Origin: an uncultured Collinsella sp. | GTDB taxonomy: Bacteria > Actinomycetota > Coriobacteriia > Coriobacteriales > Coriobacteriaceae | NCBI GenBank assembly: GCA_900543615.1 | Contig: UQSC01000045.1 | Location: 1 to 14,806 of the forward strand | Direction: 5' to 3' | DNA: 14,806 nucleotides | Shown here: positions 6,380-14,504 of the stretch, one piece after another | Layout: each line of letters starts with the position of its first letter | How positions within the stretch are numbered: the stretch's first letter is position 1 | Translations under genes and position numbers: made by a program | The notes under the pieces: generated by a model | The model's database searches: none | Told to the model about the DNA's origin: nothing | Seen by the model: only the letters and a program-made list of their open reading frames with translations

Positions 6380-6491
6380 CCAGTCATTCGTCTGAACCCG
6401 TCAAATTAAGCGCCAAACCCCATGTCAAAATCGCCCATGCTGGTGGACAATAACGCCTACCAAAATAGTCCGCTTTGCATGGGAGCTCAGC

Positions 6492-7706
6492 ATGAAATAC
6501 GACTTTAGCTCGCTTATCGACCGCCACGGCATGGATGCCATCGCCGTTGACTCTTGGGGCGAGATCCCCGGTATGGCTCCGAACGCACCCGACGAGGGCT
6601 TCGACCGCATTCCCATGTGGGTGGCCGACATGAACTTCGCCACGGTGCCCACGGTTCAGGAGTACATCATCAAGCGCGCTCAGCACCCCATGTTTGGCTA
6701 CTTCAATCCGCGTCCCGAGTACTTCGACCGCATCATCGAATGGCAGAGCCGTCGCAACGGCGTTGAGGACTTGGCGCCGGAGCATATCGGCTACGAAAAC
6801 GGCGTGCTGGGCGGTGTCGTGTCGACGCTACGCGCGTATGTCCAGCCAGGCGATGCGGTGCTGGTCCACAGCCCTACCTACATCGGCTTTACCAAGTCCA
6901 TCGAAGCCGCGGGCTATTGCATTGTCCACAGCCCGCTTAAGCTCGATGATCAGGGTGTGTGGCGTATGGACTTTGAGGACATGGAGCGTAAGCTCGCCCA
7001 AAACCACATTCATGCCGCGGTGTTCTGCTCGCCGCACAATCCCTGCGGCCGCGTATGGGAGCGCGACGAGATTGAGCGCGCCATGGACATCTATCGCCAG
7101 CACGATTGCGTGGTGATCTCGGACGAGATTTGGTCCGATATCATCCTGCCGGGTCACAAGCATATCCCGACGCAGTCGGTGAGCGAGGATGCCCGCATGC
7201 GCACGGTTGCCCTCTATGCGCCCAGCAAGACGTTCAACCTGGCGGGCCTGGTCGGCAGCTACCACATCATCTATAACGAGACGCTGCGCGACCGCGTGTG
7301 CGCCGTGTCCGACAAGACCCACTACAACGAGATGAACGTCCTCTCTATGCATGCGCTTATCGGTGCCTACCAGCCTCAGGGCTACGAGTGGGTGGACGAG
7401 CTCAACCAGGTGCTTGCCGGCAATATCGAGTACTTCTGCAATTACGTGGACGAGCATTTTGAGGGCGTGTCCTATTCGCGTCCGCAGGGAACGTACATGG
7501 TGTTTCTGGACTGCACCGAGTGGTGCCGCGAGCATGGCCGCGATATTCAGTGGCTGCTCGACGAGGGGGCGCGCGTAGGCGTGGGATATCAGGACGGCCG
7601 CCCGTTCCACGGGCCCTGCCACATTCGCGTGAATCTGGCACTGCCGCTTTCGCGCGTAAGGGAAGCGTGCGACCGCCTGGACCGCTACGTTTTTAATGCA
7701 CGGTAA
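6492..7706 (+). CDS. MalY/PatB-family PLP-dependent C-S lyase (cystathionine beta-lyase type)
   Basis: Fold-type I PLP enzyme of 404 residues, a typical length for MalY/PatB. The N-terminal pattern IPMWVADMNF (40-49) is diagnostic of this subfamily. PLP contacts visible are Y101 in the GYENGVLGG loop, the HNPCGRV loop (182-188), D211 in SDEIWSD and the Schiff-base lysine K246 in YAPSKTFNLAGL. Members cleave cystathionine or cysteine S-conjugates to pyruvate, ammonia and a thiol; E. coli MalY also represses the maltose regulon. Here methionine or sulfur metabolism or cysteine-conjugate breakdown is likely. The ATG at 6492 has GGGAG 7 nt upstream. The gene ends at a clear hairpin (7717-7758), and no sulfur pathway genes adjoin it. 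Confidence 0.9.
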   Translation: MKYDFSSLIDRHGMDAIAVDSWGEIPGMAPNAPDEGFDRIPMWVADMNFATVPTVQEYIIKRAQHPMFGYFNPRPEYFDRIIEWQSRRNGVEDLAPEHIGYENGVLGGVVSTLRAYVQPGDAVLVHSPTYIGFTKSIEAAGYCIVHSPLKLDDQGVWRMDFEDMERKLAQNHIHAAVFCSPHNPCGRVWERDEIERAMDIYRQHDCVVISDEIWSDIILPGHKHIPTQSVSEDARMRTVALYAPSKTFNLAGLVGSYHIIYNETLRDRVCAVSDKTHYNEMNVLSMHALIGAYQPQGYEWVDELNQVLAGNIEYFCNYVDEHFEGVSYSRPQGTYMVFLDCTEWCREHGRDIQWLLDEGARVGVGYQDGRPFHGPCHIRVNLALPLSRVREACDRLDRYVFNAR

Positions 7707-7716
7707 GCGTGCGCTG

Positions 7717-7758
7717 CATGCGGGGTCTTCTGCCAAGTCGGCCGGAAGGCCCCGCATG
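7717..7758 (+). terminator. Hairpin after the MalY-type gene
   Basis: CATGCGGGGTCTTC (7717-7730) pairs with GAAGGCCCCGCATG (7745-7758), 14 bp with one G-T pair and a 14-nt loop, 10 nt after the stop codon. Only a short A/T stretch follows (GTAAAACG), so intrinsic termination is probable rather than certain. Confidence 0.65.
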
Positions 7759-7799
7759 GTAAAACGTCTGTAACCATTGGGTACTCGTGTGGTTTTGTT

Positions 7800-7808
7800 T
7801 GCTATTAT
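7800..7808 (+). promoter_or_regulatory. Extended -10 promoter of the solute-binding protein/kinase operon
   Basis: TGCTATTAT combines the extended -10 TGn with TATTAT (5/6 to consensus). The expected start point near 7815 leaves a leader of about 36 nt with GGAG just before the ATG at 7851. No good -35 at normal spacing is seen, as is common for extended -10 promoters. The 8-mers TAACCATT (7771-7778, 7812-7819) and GTCTGTAA (7767-7774, 7823-7830) each occur on both sides. Confidence 0.5.
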
Positions 7809-7850
7809 CTTTAACCATTTCAGTCTGTAAACAGGATCGTCTGGAGTTCG

Positions 7851-8720
7851 ATGAAAAGACCCCGTCGCTCGGCTGCCATTTCGTTGTTTGTCGCGCTTGC
7901 GGTGGCGAGCGCCTTTGTCATAGCGATGGCCGGCTGTTCCGGGCACAATGACGAAGCCTCGACGCCAGCATCAAAAGCCCCGGACGCCTCGCAGGCCAAA
8001 GACGACAACCTTAAGACGCTCAACGTCGGCAGTGACCTCTATCCACCGTTTGTGTATACCGACGAGTACGGCGATATCGTTGGCCTGGATGTCGAGATAT
8101 TAACCGAGGCTTTGGCCCGCATTGGTTACAAGCCAAAATACCAGATGATCGATTGGGAAAAGAAGAAAGAGCTGCTGGCGAGCGGCGAACTCGATTGCGT
8201 CATGGGCAGCTTTAGCATGACGGGTCGCGAAAACGAATATCGTTGGGCCGGCCCGTACCTTGCGAGCCGCCAGGTGGTCGCGGTCGATCCCCAGAGCGAT
8301 ATCTACACGCTTGCCGATCTTGAGGATAAGATCGTGGCGGTTCAGTCCACCACCAAGCCCGAGGGCATTTTGCTCAATCGCACAAATGAAAACGTTCCGC
8401 AGATCAAGGAGCTCTACAGCTTTTCGGACGGTTCATATCTGAACCCGGCGCTCGTCGAGGGCCTGGTCGACGCTGTCGCCGCGCATGAGTCCTCGTTCCT
8501 CACCTACGAAAAAGACTATGGTGTGACATATCGCATTTTGGATGAGCCGCTGCTAAAGGTTGGTTTGGGCACCGCTTTCGATATCAACGATACGCGCGGC
8601 ATCGACGTCAAGCTCACTCATGCCTACCAAGAAATGCTTGCCGATGGCACCATGGAACGCCTGGTGTCAAAGTACTTTGATGACCCTTCGCCATTTTTGA
8701 ATGTGGAGGGCCTGTCATGA
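7851..8720 (+). CDS. Lipoprotein solute-binding protein (SBP_bac_3 type), probable ligand receptor for the adjacent kinase
   Basis: A 289-residue periplasmic-binding-protein-fold protein anchored by a lipid. The N-terminus has positive charges, a hydrophobic stretch and a lipobox AMAGC with the lipid-bearing cysteine at C29. After a polar linker the family-3 solute-binding fold begins at about residue 55: LNVGSDLYPPFVY, then GLDVEIL, LASGELDCVMGSFSMTGREN with the ligand-binding arginine position, and RWAGPYL. Family 3 mostly binds amino acids or opines. No ABC permease or ATPase follows; instead the stop codon overlaps the start of a hybrid histidine kinase (ATGA, 4 bp). This points to a role as an extracellular sensor subunit rather than a transporter part, though it could also serve a distant transporter. 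Confidence 0.88.
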   Translation: MKRPRRSAAISLFVALAVASAFVIAMAGCSGHNDEASTPASKAPDASQAKDDNLKTLNVGSDLYPPFVYTDEYGDIVGLDVEILTEALARIGYKPKYQMIDWEKKKELLASGELDCVMGSFSMTGRENEYRWAGPYLASRQVVAVDPQSDIYTLADLEDKIVAVQSTTKPEGILLNRTNENVPQIKELYSFSDGSYLNPALVEGLVDAVAAHESSFLTYEKDYGVTYRILDEPLLKVGLGTAFDINDTRGIDVKLTHAYQEMLADGTMERLVSKYFDDPSPFLNVEGLS

Positions 8721-10909
8721 TCGATGCGCCCGACCACGCCGCTCAGGAGCGGGGCAATCGTTCGGCAGGGGCATGGCTCCTTGTCGCTCTGCTGGGGATA
8801 GTGCTCTCGGTTGCTGCCGGCATGATGAGCTACGGTTACACGACGGCCCAAGCCGAGCAGCGCTTTGCCGACGTTGTCGATTACGTGGCGACGCAGAGCC
8901 TTTCCTACGATGCATTCAACAGCGCCTATACGACCAAAAACCTGATTCGCGTTATGGAGATCGCCGGAGAGGCTGCCCGCGATATGGAGCGCGACGGTTC
9001 GGTGGATAGCGCCACGCTGGAGCAATACGCCGACCAGTTCAACGTGAGCGCGCTGATCGTGACGGACGCATCGGGCAATTTGGTGTCCGAGTCCTCGACG
9101 GGCGATGTGGGCTACGGGTCGCTCGCTACGTATCTCAAGGAAGCGCCCGTGCTGGAGGTGGCAACTCATCCGCTTAAGTCCTATACCGCCCGCATTACGC
9201 TTTCGGATGATTCGGTTGCAGACATTGGTTGCGTGACCCGGCGGGATGGCGAGGGTATCGTTATCGCGGTAAGGCATCAGAGCGCGAAGGCGGTTGCAAG
9301 CAATACGCTCAAACTGCAGAGTTTGCTCGAAGGCTATGAAACCATCGATAGCGGCAATATCGTGATCGAAAGCGACGGCAAGGTCGTTGCGACCGATGCC
9401 GTTGAACCCACCGTATTGGGCGTGTTCGATCTGCCTGCGACGGATGTCTTCATTGTCGACGGTATTAAGGATCGATGCCTGGCTGGTAAGGTCAGATTGG
9501 TTAACGCCGACGGCGAGTGGTATTTGGGCACATTTGGAAAAGCGCACAAATTCTATGTGTACACCTATGCCTCGGCGCAGCGCTACTTTGAGGTCGCCGC
9601 GGCTGTTGCCGCCGGCGTGCTGGTGCTCTACGGCGGTGTTATAGCCGTTGTTGTGACGGTGCGCCGCCGCGCTGATCGTCGACGTTTGACGGACTTGCTG
9701 CAGCAGGAGCGCGACTATGGCGACAAGCTGGCAAAGGCGGCGCGTGAGGCCTCGTCTGCCAACTCGGCAAAGACAGAGTTTCTGCGTCGCATGAGCCACG
9801 ATCTGCGCACGCCCATCAACGGCATTCGCGGCATGGTCGAGGTTGGCGATGCCAATGCGGACGATCTGCAAAAGCAGACTGAGTGCCGCTCAAAAATCTG
9901 GACGGCATCGGGACTGCTGCTCGACCTTGCCAACGAGGCCCTCGATATGAGTCGCCTGGAGAGCGGACAGGTCGACCTGAACCTCGTGCCCATAAATTTG
10001 GTGGCCCTCAACTGTGAAGTGCGCGATATTCTGGAGCGCCAGGCCGAGGAGCGTCTGGTGACAATTATCTGCGACCAGCAGACGCTTAATCATCCCTATG
10101 CGCGGGTGAGCGTGACGCACCTCAAGCGCTTGTTGCTCAATATTGCCGGTAATGCCGTCAAGTACAACCGCCAGGGCGGATATGTTCGCCTGGTGTGCCG
10201 CGAGGTGGAGCCAGCGGATGGCGTCCCCGTCTATGAATACACGATCGCCGACAACGGTATTGGCATGAGCGAGGAGTTCCAACAGCACCTCTACGAGCCG
10301 TTTTGCCGCGAGGAGCAGCAGGTGGAAGGCGCTTCATCGGGAACTGGCCTGGGCGCGCCTATCGCAAAACAGTTGGTCGAGCTTATGGGCGGAACCATGA
10401 GCTTTACGAGCGTCTTGGGGCAGGGGACGACGTTTACCATCCGCCTGCCGTTCGAGAAATGCAAGCGCTCCGAGATTCCTCAGGCAGTTCGCGCGGATGC
10501 GGGCGATGGCGATGCGCTCCAGGGCTTGCGCGTTTTGCTCGTAGAGGATAACGATCTGAATGCCGAGATCGCGCAGTTTACGCTCAGCCGTGCCGGTGCC
10601 GTCGTGACGCATGCTAAGGATGGCGAGTCTGCCGTTGAGGCGTTTGCCGCGAGCGCACCGCACGAGTACGACGTGGTGTTGATGGACATCATGATGCCTG
10701 GCATCGATGGCCTTGAGGCCACGCGTCAGATTCGAGCGCTCGATCGCGAGGATGCCGCGACCACGCCGATTATCGCCGTGAGTGCCAATGCCTTTGCCGA
10801 CGACCGCAGACTTTCGCGCGAGGCGGGCATGGACGCGCACCTGAGTAAACCCGTGAGCTCGCAGGAGCTCGTTGAGGCGCTTGCGCACATAGCCGCCGAC
10901 GCTTCATAA
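8717..10909 (+). CDS. Hybrid sensor histidine kinase with Cache-like extracellular domain and receiver
   Basis: A 730-residue membrane kinase. TM1 is about 17-40, a 250-residue extracellular domain follows (41-292; helical start, then a VTDASGNLVSESS strand pair, Cache-like), and TM2 is about 293-315. The HisKA dimerisation domain carries phosphoacceptor H361 in MSHDLRTPINGI. The ATPase domain has an N-box (NIAGNAVKYN), G1 DNGIGM and G2 GTGLGAP. A C-terminal receiver (about 605-725) carries VEDNDLNAEIAQ, phospho-aspartate D657 (LMDIMMPGIDG) and the conserved lysine in LSKP. There is no HPt domain and no DNA-binding output. It is translationally coupled to the solute-binding lipoprotein, which probably presents the ligand to its outer domain. 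The kinase core and receiver are closely similar to those of the kinase at 11502-14306. Confidence 0.93.
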   Translation: MIDAPDHAAQERGNRSAGAWLLVALLGIVLSVAAGMMSYGYTTAQAEQRFADVVDYVATQSLSYDAFNSAYTTKNLIRVMEIAGEAARDMERDGSVDSATLEQYADQFNVSALIVTDASGNLVSESSTGDVGYGSLATYLKEAPVLEVATHPLKSYTARITLSDDSVADIGCVTRRDGEGIVIAVRHQSAKAVASNTLKLQSLLEGYETIDSGNIVIESDGKVVATDAVEPTVLGVFDLPATDVFIVDGIKDRCLAGKVRLVNADGEWYLGTFGKAHKFYVYTYASAQRYFEVAAAVAAGVLVLYGGVIAVVVTVRRRADRRRLTDLLQQERDYGDKLAKAAREASSANSAKTEFLRRMSHDLRTPINGIRGMVEVGDANADDLQKQTECRSKIWTASGLLLDLANEALDMSRLESGQVDLNLVPINLVALNCEVRDILERQAEERLVTIICDQQTLNHPYARVSVTHLKRLLLNIAGNAVKYNRQGGYVRLVCREVEPADGVPVYEYTIADNGIGMSEEFQQHLYEPFCREEQQVEGASSGTGLGAPIAKQLVELMGGTMSFTSVLGQGTTFTIRLPFEKCKRSEIPQAVRADAGDGDALQGLRVLLVEDNDLNAEIAQFTLSRAGAVVTHAKDGESAVEAFAASAPHEYDVVLMDIMMPGIDGLEATRQIRALDREDAATTPIIAVSANAFADDRRLSREAGMDAHLSKPVSSQELVEALAHIAADAS

Positions 10910-10911
10910 GC

Positions 10912-10951
10912 ATATGGCCCGGTTCCAAGGTGGGTTGGAACCGGGCCATAT
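10912..10951. terminator. Perfect 17-bp stem between convergent genes (bidirectional terminator)
   Basis: ATATGGCCCGGTTCCAA (10912-10928) and its exact complement (10935-10951) flank a 6-nt loop GGTGGG. It lies 2 nt after the plus-strand kinase stop and 28 nt beyond the stop of the minus-strand flavin protein. The flanks are A/T-rich without a long T-run. Position and stem strength indicate termination for both units. Confidence 0.75.
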
Positions 10952-10979
10952 TGCCATTTGTGACGCCTGTTCTTGAGGC

Positions 10980-11459
10980 TTACTTTTCTTGAATCTGCTT
11001 GCCGCAAAGATGCTCAATCGAAATCTCGTAGAGCTGGACGCCCTTGATGTCTTTGGCGATTTCCTCTTCGACTTCCTCGGCAGAAGGGTAGTACTTAAGG
11101 GCGAGCTGGCGGACTTTGTCCTCGATAAACGCGGGGGTGTCATTCGCCAGGCGACAACGGCCAAAGACGACGGTGCTCATAACGTAGGGAGCCCAGTCAC
11201 CGTCCTGGTACCACTCGTTGCCGTATACGGTAAAGCAGACCTTGTCATCGCGCTTGAGTGCGTCGACCTTGTGGCCGGCTTTGGCGCCATGGAAATAGAT
11301 CTTGTCGTGCTCGGCGTCAAAGAAGTAGTTGACGGGAATGGCGTACGGGTAGCCATCGTCGCCGTTGACGGCAAAGACGCCGCGCTTGCAGGTGGCGAGC
11401 AGTTTGCGCGCTTCCTCGTCGGTGATGGCGCGTTTCTTTCGACGTAAGGGCCTAAACAT
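10980..11459 (-). CDS. Pyridoxamine 5'-phosphate oxidase-related flavin-binding protein (NimA-like)
   Basis: A 159-residue split-barrel protein of the PNPOx-like/NimA group, small FMN- or heme-binding proteins that include nitroimidazole reductases. The visible pattern is typical: RAITDEEARKLLATC, then GVFAVNGDDGYPYAIPVNYFFD, then KIYFHGAKAGHKVDAL and VCFTVYG. The Tyr-Pro-Tyr loop and the FHGAKAGHK segment lie where these proteins contact the cofactor phosphate. The ATG at 11459 is chosen because AAAGGAAG precedes it by about 6 nt; an upstream in-frame start at 11498 would nearly touch the kinase stop at 11502. It is co-directional with that kinase at a 42-bp gap with no terminator, so co-transcription is likely. 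The substrate is unknown. Confidence 0.87.
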   Translation of the reverse strand: MFRPLRRKKRAITDEEARKLLATCKRGVFAVNGDDGYPYAIPVNYFFDAEHDKIYFHGAKAGHKVDALKRDDKVCFTVYGNEWYQDGDWAPYVMSTVVFGRCRLANDTPAFIEDKVRQLALKYYPSAEEVEEEIAKDIKGVQLYEISIEHLCGKQIQEK

Positions 11460-11501
11460 CGTTGGCTTCCTTTCTGGTCGTGCGTGGTGGTTGAGCACAA
11501 A

Positions 11502-14306
11502 CTATAGCGAAACGGATCCGTTTTTCTTGATGCGGGCGAGTATGTTTTTGAGCTTGTTAAAGTCGAGCGGTTTGGACAGATGGGCGTTCATGCCGGCGTC
11601 GTGTGCCGCCTTGGCGTCTTCGGCAAAGGCATTGGCGGTGAGCGCGATGATGGGGATATCGGCTGCATCGACCTTCTCGCTCAGACGAATCGCGCGGGTT
11701 GCCTCGTAACCGTCCATGTCCGGCATCATAATGTCCATCAGGATCGCATCGAAGCTGCCGGCGGGATGAGACAGGTACAGATCGACGACTTCGTTGCCGT
11801 TGACGGCGCGGGTGACCACGACGCCCTCGGATTCTAGCAGCGCCTGGGCAATCTCGGCATTCAATTCGTTGTCTTCGGCGAGCAGCACGTTCATGTTGGC
11901 AAGCGAGCAGTCGAGCGCCTTCTCGACCGTATCCGTCCGCGCCTGGGGGTTCTTGTCGATATCGAGCGGAATTTCCACGTAGAACGTGGTGCCCACATGG
12001 AGCTCGCTGGTGACTTCGATGGTGCCGCCCATCAGTTCAATAAGCGACTTGACGATTGGCATGCCCATGCCGGTTCCTTGGAACTTGCTGCGCGCATCGT
12101 CACCTTCTTGGGCAAACGGCTCATAGATATGCTTTAAAAACTTGGGAGTCATACCAATGCCGGTGTCCGAAACGCTAAAGCAAAAGAGAGCGCGCCCGTT
12201 ATCGAGTGGCTCGGTCTTTGAGCTAAAGGTGACGGAGCCACCGCGCTTGTTGTACTTAATGCTGTTGTCTAACAGGTTGATCATGATCTGTCGGATATGG
12301 GTGGGACTGCCGATCATGTATGGTCCCGTGGCGTACGGCAGACTATTGTCCTGCATTGTGATGCCGTTACTGGACGCGCGGAGCTTGCACAGCACCAGCG
12401 TATCGTCACAGAGCTCTTTGAGGTTAAAAGGCACATGTTCCAGTGTTAGCTTGCGGTCTTCGATTTTTCCCATCTCGAGGATGTCGTTGATCAGCGAGAG
12501 CAGGTGATTGGCGGCAACGCGCGCCTTGGCACGGCTCTCGCGGGCGACTTGCATATCGCCTTCCTTCAATTCCTCGATCTCGATAAGGCCCAGGATACCG
12601 TTGAGCGGCGTACGGATGTCGTGGCTCATGCGCGTGAGGAATGCCGTCTTAGCGGCGTTGGCAGCATCGGCTTTTTTGCGCTCGGTTCGAGCGCGCACGA
12701 GCGCCCAGATGAGCAGGACGATGCCGACCGACAACATACCGATGAGGGTAGCTGCAATGGCGGTGCGGTTGCGATAAAGGAATTGAAGCGTGTTGGATTC
12801 CTGGGCCGTGTACGACGTGGAGGAGAAATTGCTTGCGGAGAGCGATTCTCCGGCATTGATGATGCCCTTGTTGATGATTCCCAACAGCTCGGGTTTTCCG
12901 CGCGAAATCCAGCACGAGATTTCACAGGTGTCAGGGAGCTCGGTCGTCTCGCAGTCCTCGAGATCGTAACGGTCACCGATGGTTTTTACGCGTGAACTAG
13001 GAGCGACGATGCAGTGCGCCGTTCCCTTCCTGAGGGCGTCGAACGCTTCATCGTCGGATTGGTATTCGGTTACGGTCGCTGTGGGGAACAGACTTTCAAG
13101 TGCATTTTTGTTGACAAACGATGATTTGGTACAGGCGATGTTCTGAAGGTCTTTGTTCAGGTCGCTGCCGGTGTGGATGGCGGTGAGGGACACGGTCCCC
13201 AACGATGCCGACTGCACAACGCCTGATTGCTCGGCAACCAAGTAATCTCGGTATACCGGCAGCGCAACGTCTATGCTTCCCTTTGACAGAGCCTTTGACA
13301 TCATCTTGTAGCTATCAAAGGCGACGGTTTTGACCGTAATGCCAAATTTATCGTGCAACGTCGTCGCAAGCGATGAGAGCGAGCCTTCCATTTCGCCGTT
13401 TTCGTCTTCGTTGCAGTAGGGGAGTTTGCCCGTAATGTAGCCGAGCGTGATGGTGTTGTCATTTGCTTTGAGCCAGGAACGTTCGGGGCCGTTGAGCGAT
13501 GATGAACCGCTGTTTTTGACCGAGTAGTTAGATTTGACTTCGTCGATATAGCGTGGGTTGACGCGGGCGATTGCCGACATGGCGGCATTGATGTCGTCCA
13601 TTAGGTCGGGGCGGCTTTTGGGGACGGCAAAGTAGTAGTCGCTCGAACCAACGTAGAACATGGGCGACGCATCGGGCGACGAAATGGTGTCGTTCATGAT
13701 GACGGCATCGACTTCGTCGTTTGCGAGCGCGTCAAAGAGGGCGCCGCCAGTGTCGATTTCTTTATAGGTGCAGGTAATGCCTTCGTTGGCGAGCCACTGC
13801 CGGCCAACAAAGGTTTGCATAACGTCGGGGTTGTAGCCGATGGTAAGGCCTTGGAGCGCTTGGGGGTCGCCCTTGGCCAGATCGTCGCGATCGGGCTTGG
13901 CGTAGATGTAGTAGCGCTCGGTGCCCTCGGGGTTCGAGGAAAAGAGCAGCTTTTGGGCGCGTTCCTCGGAGTAGGAGATGTTAGGCATAAGGTCGATTTC
14001 GCCTGCCTCGAGCATGTCCATAAGCTCGGTGAAGGTGCCGGAGACGTATTCGTACCGCCAGCCGGGCGTGTAGTACGACAGGGTCTGGAGGTACTCGTAA
14101 CCCCATCCCGAGAGACGCTCGCCGGGGGTGCCGTCCTGGAAGCCCTCGTTGTTGACGAGCCAGCCGACGCGGACCGTTTTGACCTGCTGATCGGAGTCGG
14201 CGGCAAAGGCAGGGGCGGGCGCGACGGCGCTCAGTACGGCGAGCGCGGTAAGCGCGGCGGCCAGGGTGCGACATATAACTGAACGAAGGACAGTGGCAGC
14301 TCTCAC
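11502..14306 (-). CDS. BvgS-like hybrid sensor histidine kinase with two solute-binding sensor domains
   Basis: A 934-residue sensor. A signal peptide probably cleaves after AFA (35). Two family-3 solute-binding domains follow: about 44-265 (VRVGWLVNNEGFQDG, GWGYEYLQ, LEAGEIDLMPNISYSEERA) and 285-500 (ITLGYITGKLPYC, GSIDVALP). Next are one TM helix (about 515-537), HisKA with H562 in MSHDIRTPLNGI, and an ATPase domain (N-box NLLDNSIKYN, DTGIGM, GTGMGMP). A receiver at about 810-925 carries D858 in LMDIMMPDMDG and LSKP. No PAS, HPt or DNA-binding domain is present, unlike Bordetella BvgS, which has PAS and HPt. The GTG at 14306 is taken as start because TAGGA lies about 6 nt upstream; a TTG at 14312 directly abuts that site. 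The flavin protein follows downstream. Confidence 0.93.
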   Translation of the reverse strand: MRAATVLRSVICRTLAAALTALAVLSAVAPAPAFAADSDQQVKTVRVGWLVNNEGFQDGTPGERLSGWGYEYLQTLSYYTPGWRYEYVSGTFTELMDMLEAGEIDLMPNISYSEERAQKLLFSSNPEGTERYYIYAKPDRDDLAKGDPQALQGLTIGYNPDVMQTFVGRQWLANEGITCTYKEIDTGGALFDALANDEVDAVIMNDTISSPDASPMFYVGSSDYYFAVPKSRPDLMDDINAAMSAIARVNPRYIDEVKSNYSVKNSGSSSLNGPERSWLKANDNTITLGYITGKLPYCNEDENGEMEGSLSSLATTLHDKFGITVKTVAFDSYKMMSKALSKGSIDVALPVYRDYLVAEQSGVVQSASLGTVSLTAIHTGSDLNKDLQNIACTKSSFVNKNALESLFPTATVTEYQSDDEAFDALRKGTAHCIVAPSSRVKTIGDRYDLEDCETTELPDTCEISCWISRGKPELLGIINKGIINAGESLSASNFSSTSYTAQESNTLQFLYRNRTAIAATLIGMLSVGIVLLIWALVRARTERKKADAANAAKTAFLTRMSHDIRTPLNGILGLIEIEELKEGDMQVARESRAKARVAANHLLSLINDILEMGKIEDRKLTLEHVPFNLKELCDDTLVLCKLRASSNGITMQDNSLPYATGPYMIGSPTHIRQIMINLLDNSIKYNKRGGSVTFSSKTEPLDNGRALFCFSVSDTGIGMTPKFLKHIYEPFAQEGDDARSKFQGTGMGMPIVKSLIELMGGTIEVTSELHVGTTFYVEIPLDIDKNPQARTDTVEKALDCSLANMNVLLAEDNELNAEIAQALLESEGVVVTRAVNGNEVVDLYLSHPAGSFDAILMDIMMPDMDGYEATRAIRLSEKVDAADIPIIALTANAFAEDAKAAHDAGMNAHLSKPLDFNKLKNILARIKKNGSVSL

Positions 14307-14393
14307 ATGCAATCCTAACGAATCGAGACATTACCGCATAAGGATACCAGCTCAGCCCGCCTAGTCGGCCGCTGCACCGCTAAACGACTCCGC

Positions 14394-14451
14394 CCGGCAG
14401 CTGGGGACAGTCCCTTTCTGCCGGCACAAAAGGAACGTCCCTAGCTGCCGG
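14394..14451. repeat. Palindrome between the divergent kinase and potassium channel genes
   Basis: CCGGCAGCTGGGGAC (14394-14408) pairs with GTCCCTAGCTGCCGG (14437-14451), 15 bp with one mismatch. Inside it, AGTCCCTTT and AAAGGAAC form a weaker second helix. It shares the GGGGAC and CAAAAGG vocabulary of the other short palindromes (1394, 3293, 4299). In this 190-bp divergent gap it could affect both transcription units, but no promoter boxes were convincing. Confidence 0.65.
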
Positions 14452-14504
14452 TTGTGGGACAATACCGAGCGAACGTGATTGGGCGTCTGGGAAAAGGGGT
14501 CGCG

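Noticed and set aside
6380..6491. Promoter for the MalY-type gene (GACAAT at 6446-6451 with TGTCAA at 6423-6428)
   Set aside because: Spacing is 17 bp but both boxes are weak; co-transcription with trmO across the 112-bp gap is equally possible.
8624..9871. Long minus-strand frame (415 codons) over the lipoprotein/kinase junction
   Set aside because: It is antisense to two genes with clear domains and conserved motifs, and it shows no recognisable protein pattern.
14313..14504. Promoters for the large kinase and the potassium channel
   Set aside because: Boxes such as TAATGT (minus) and GACAAT (14458-14463, plus) exist, but no -35 at proper spacing was found, so no call is made.
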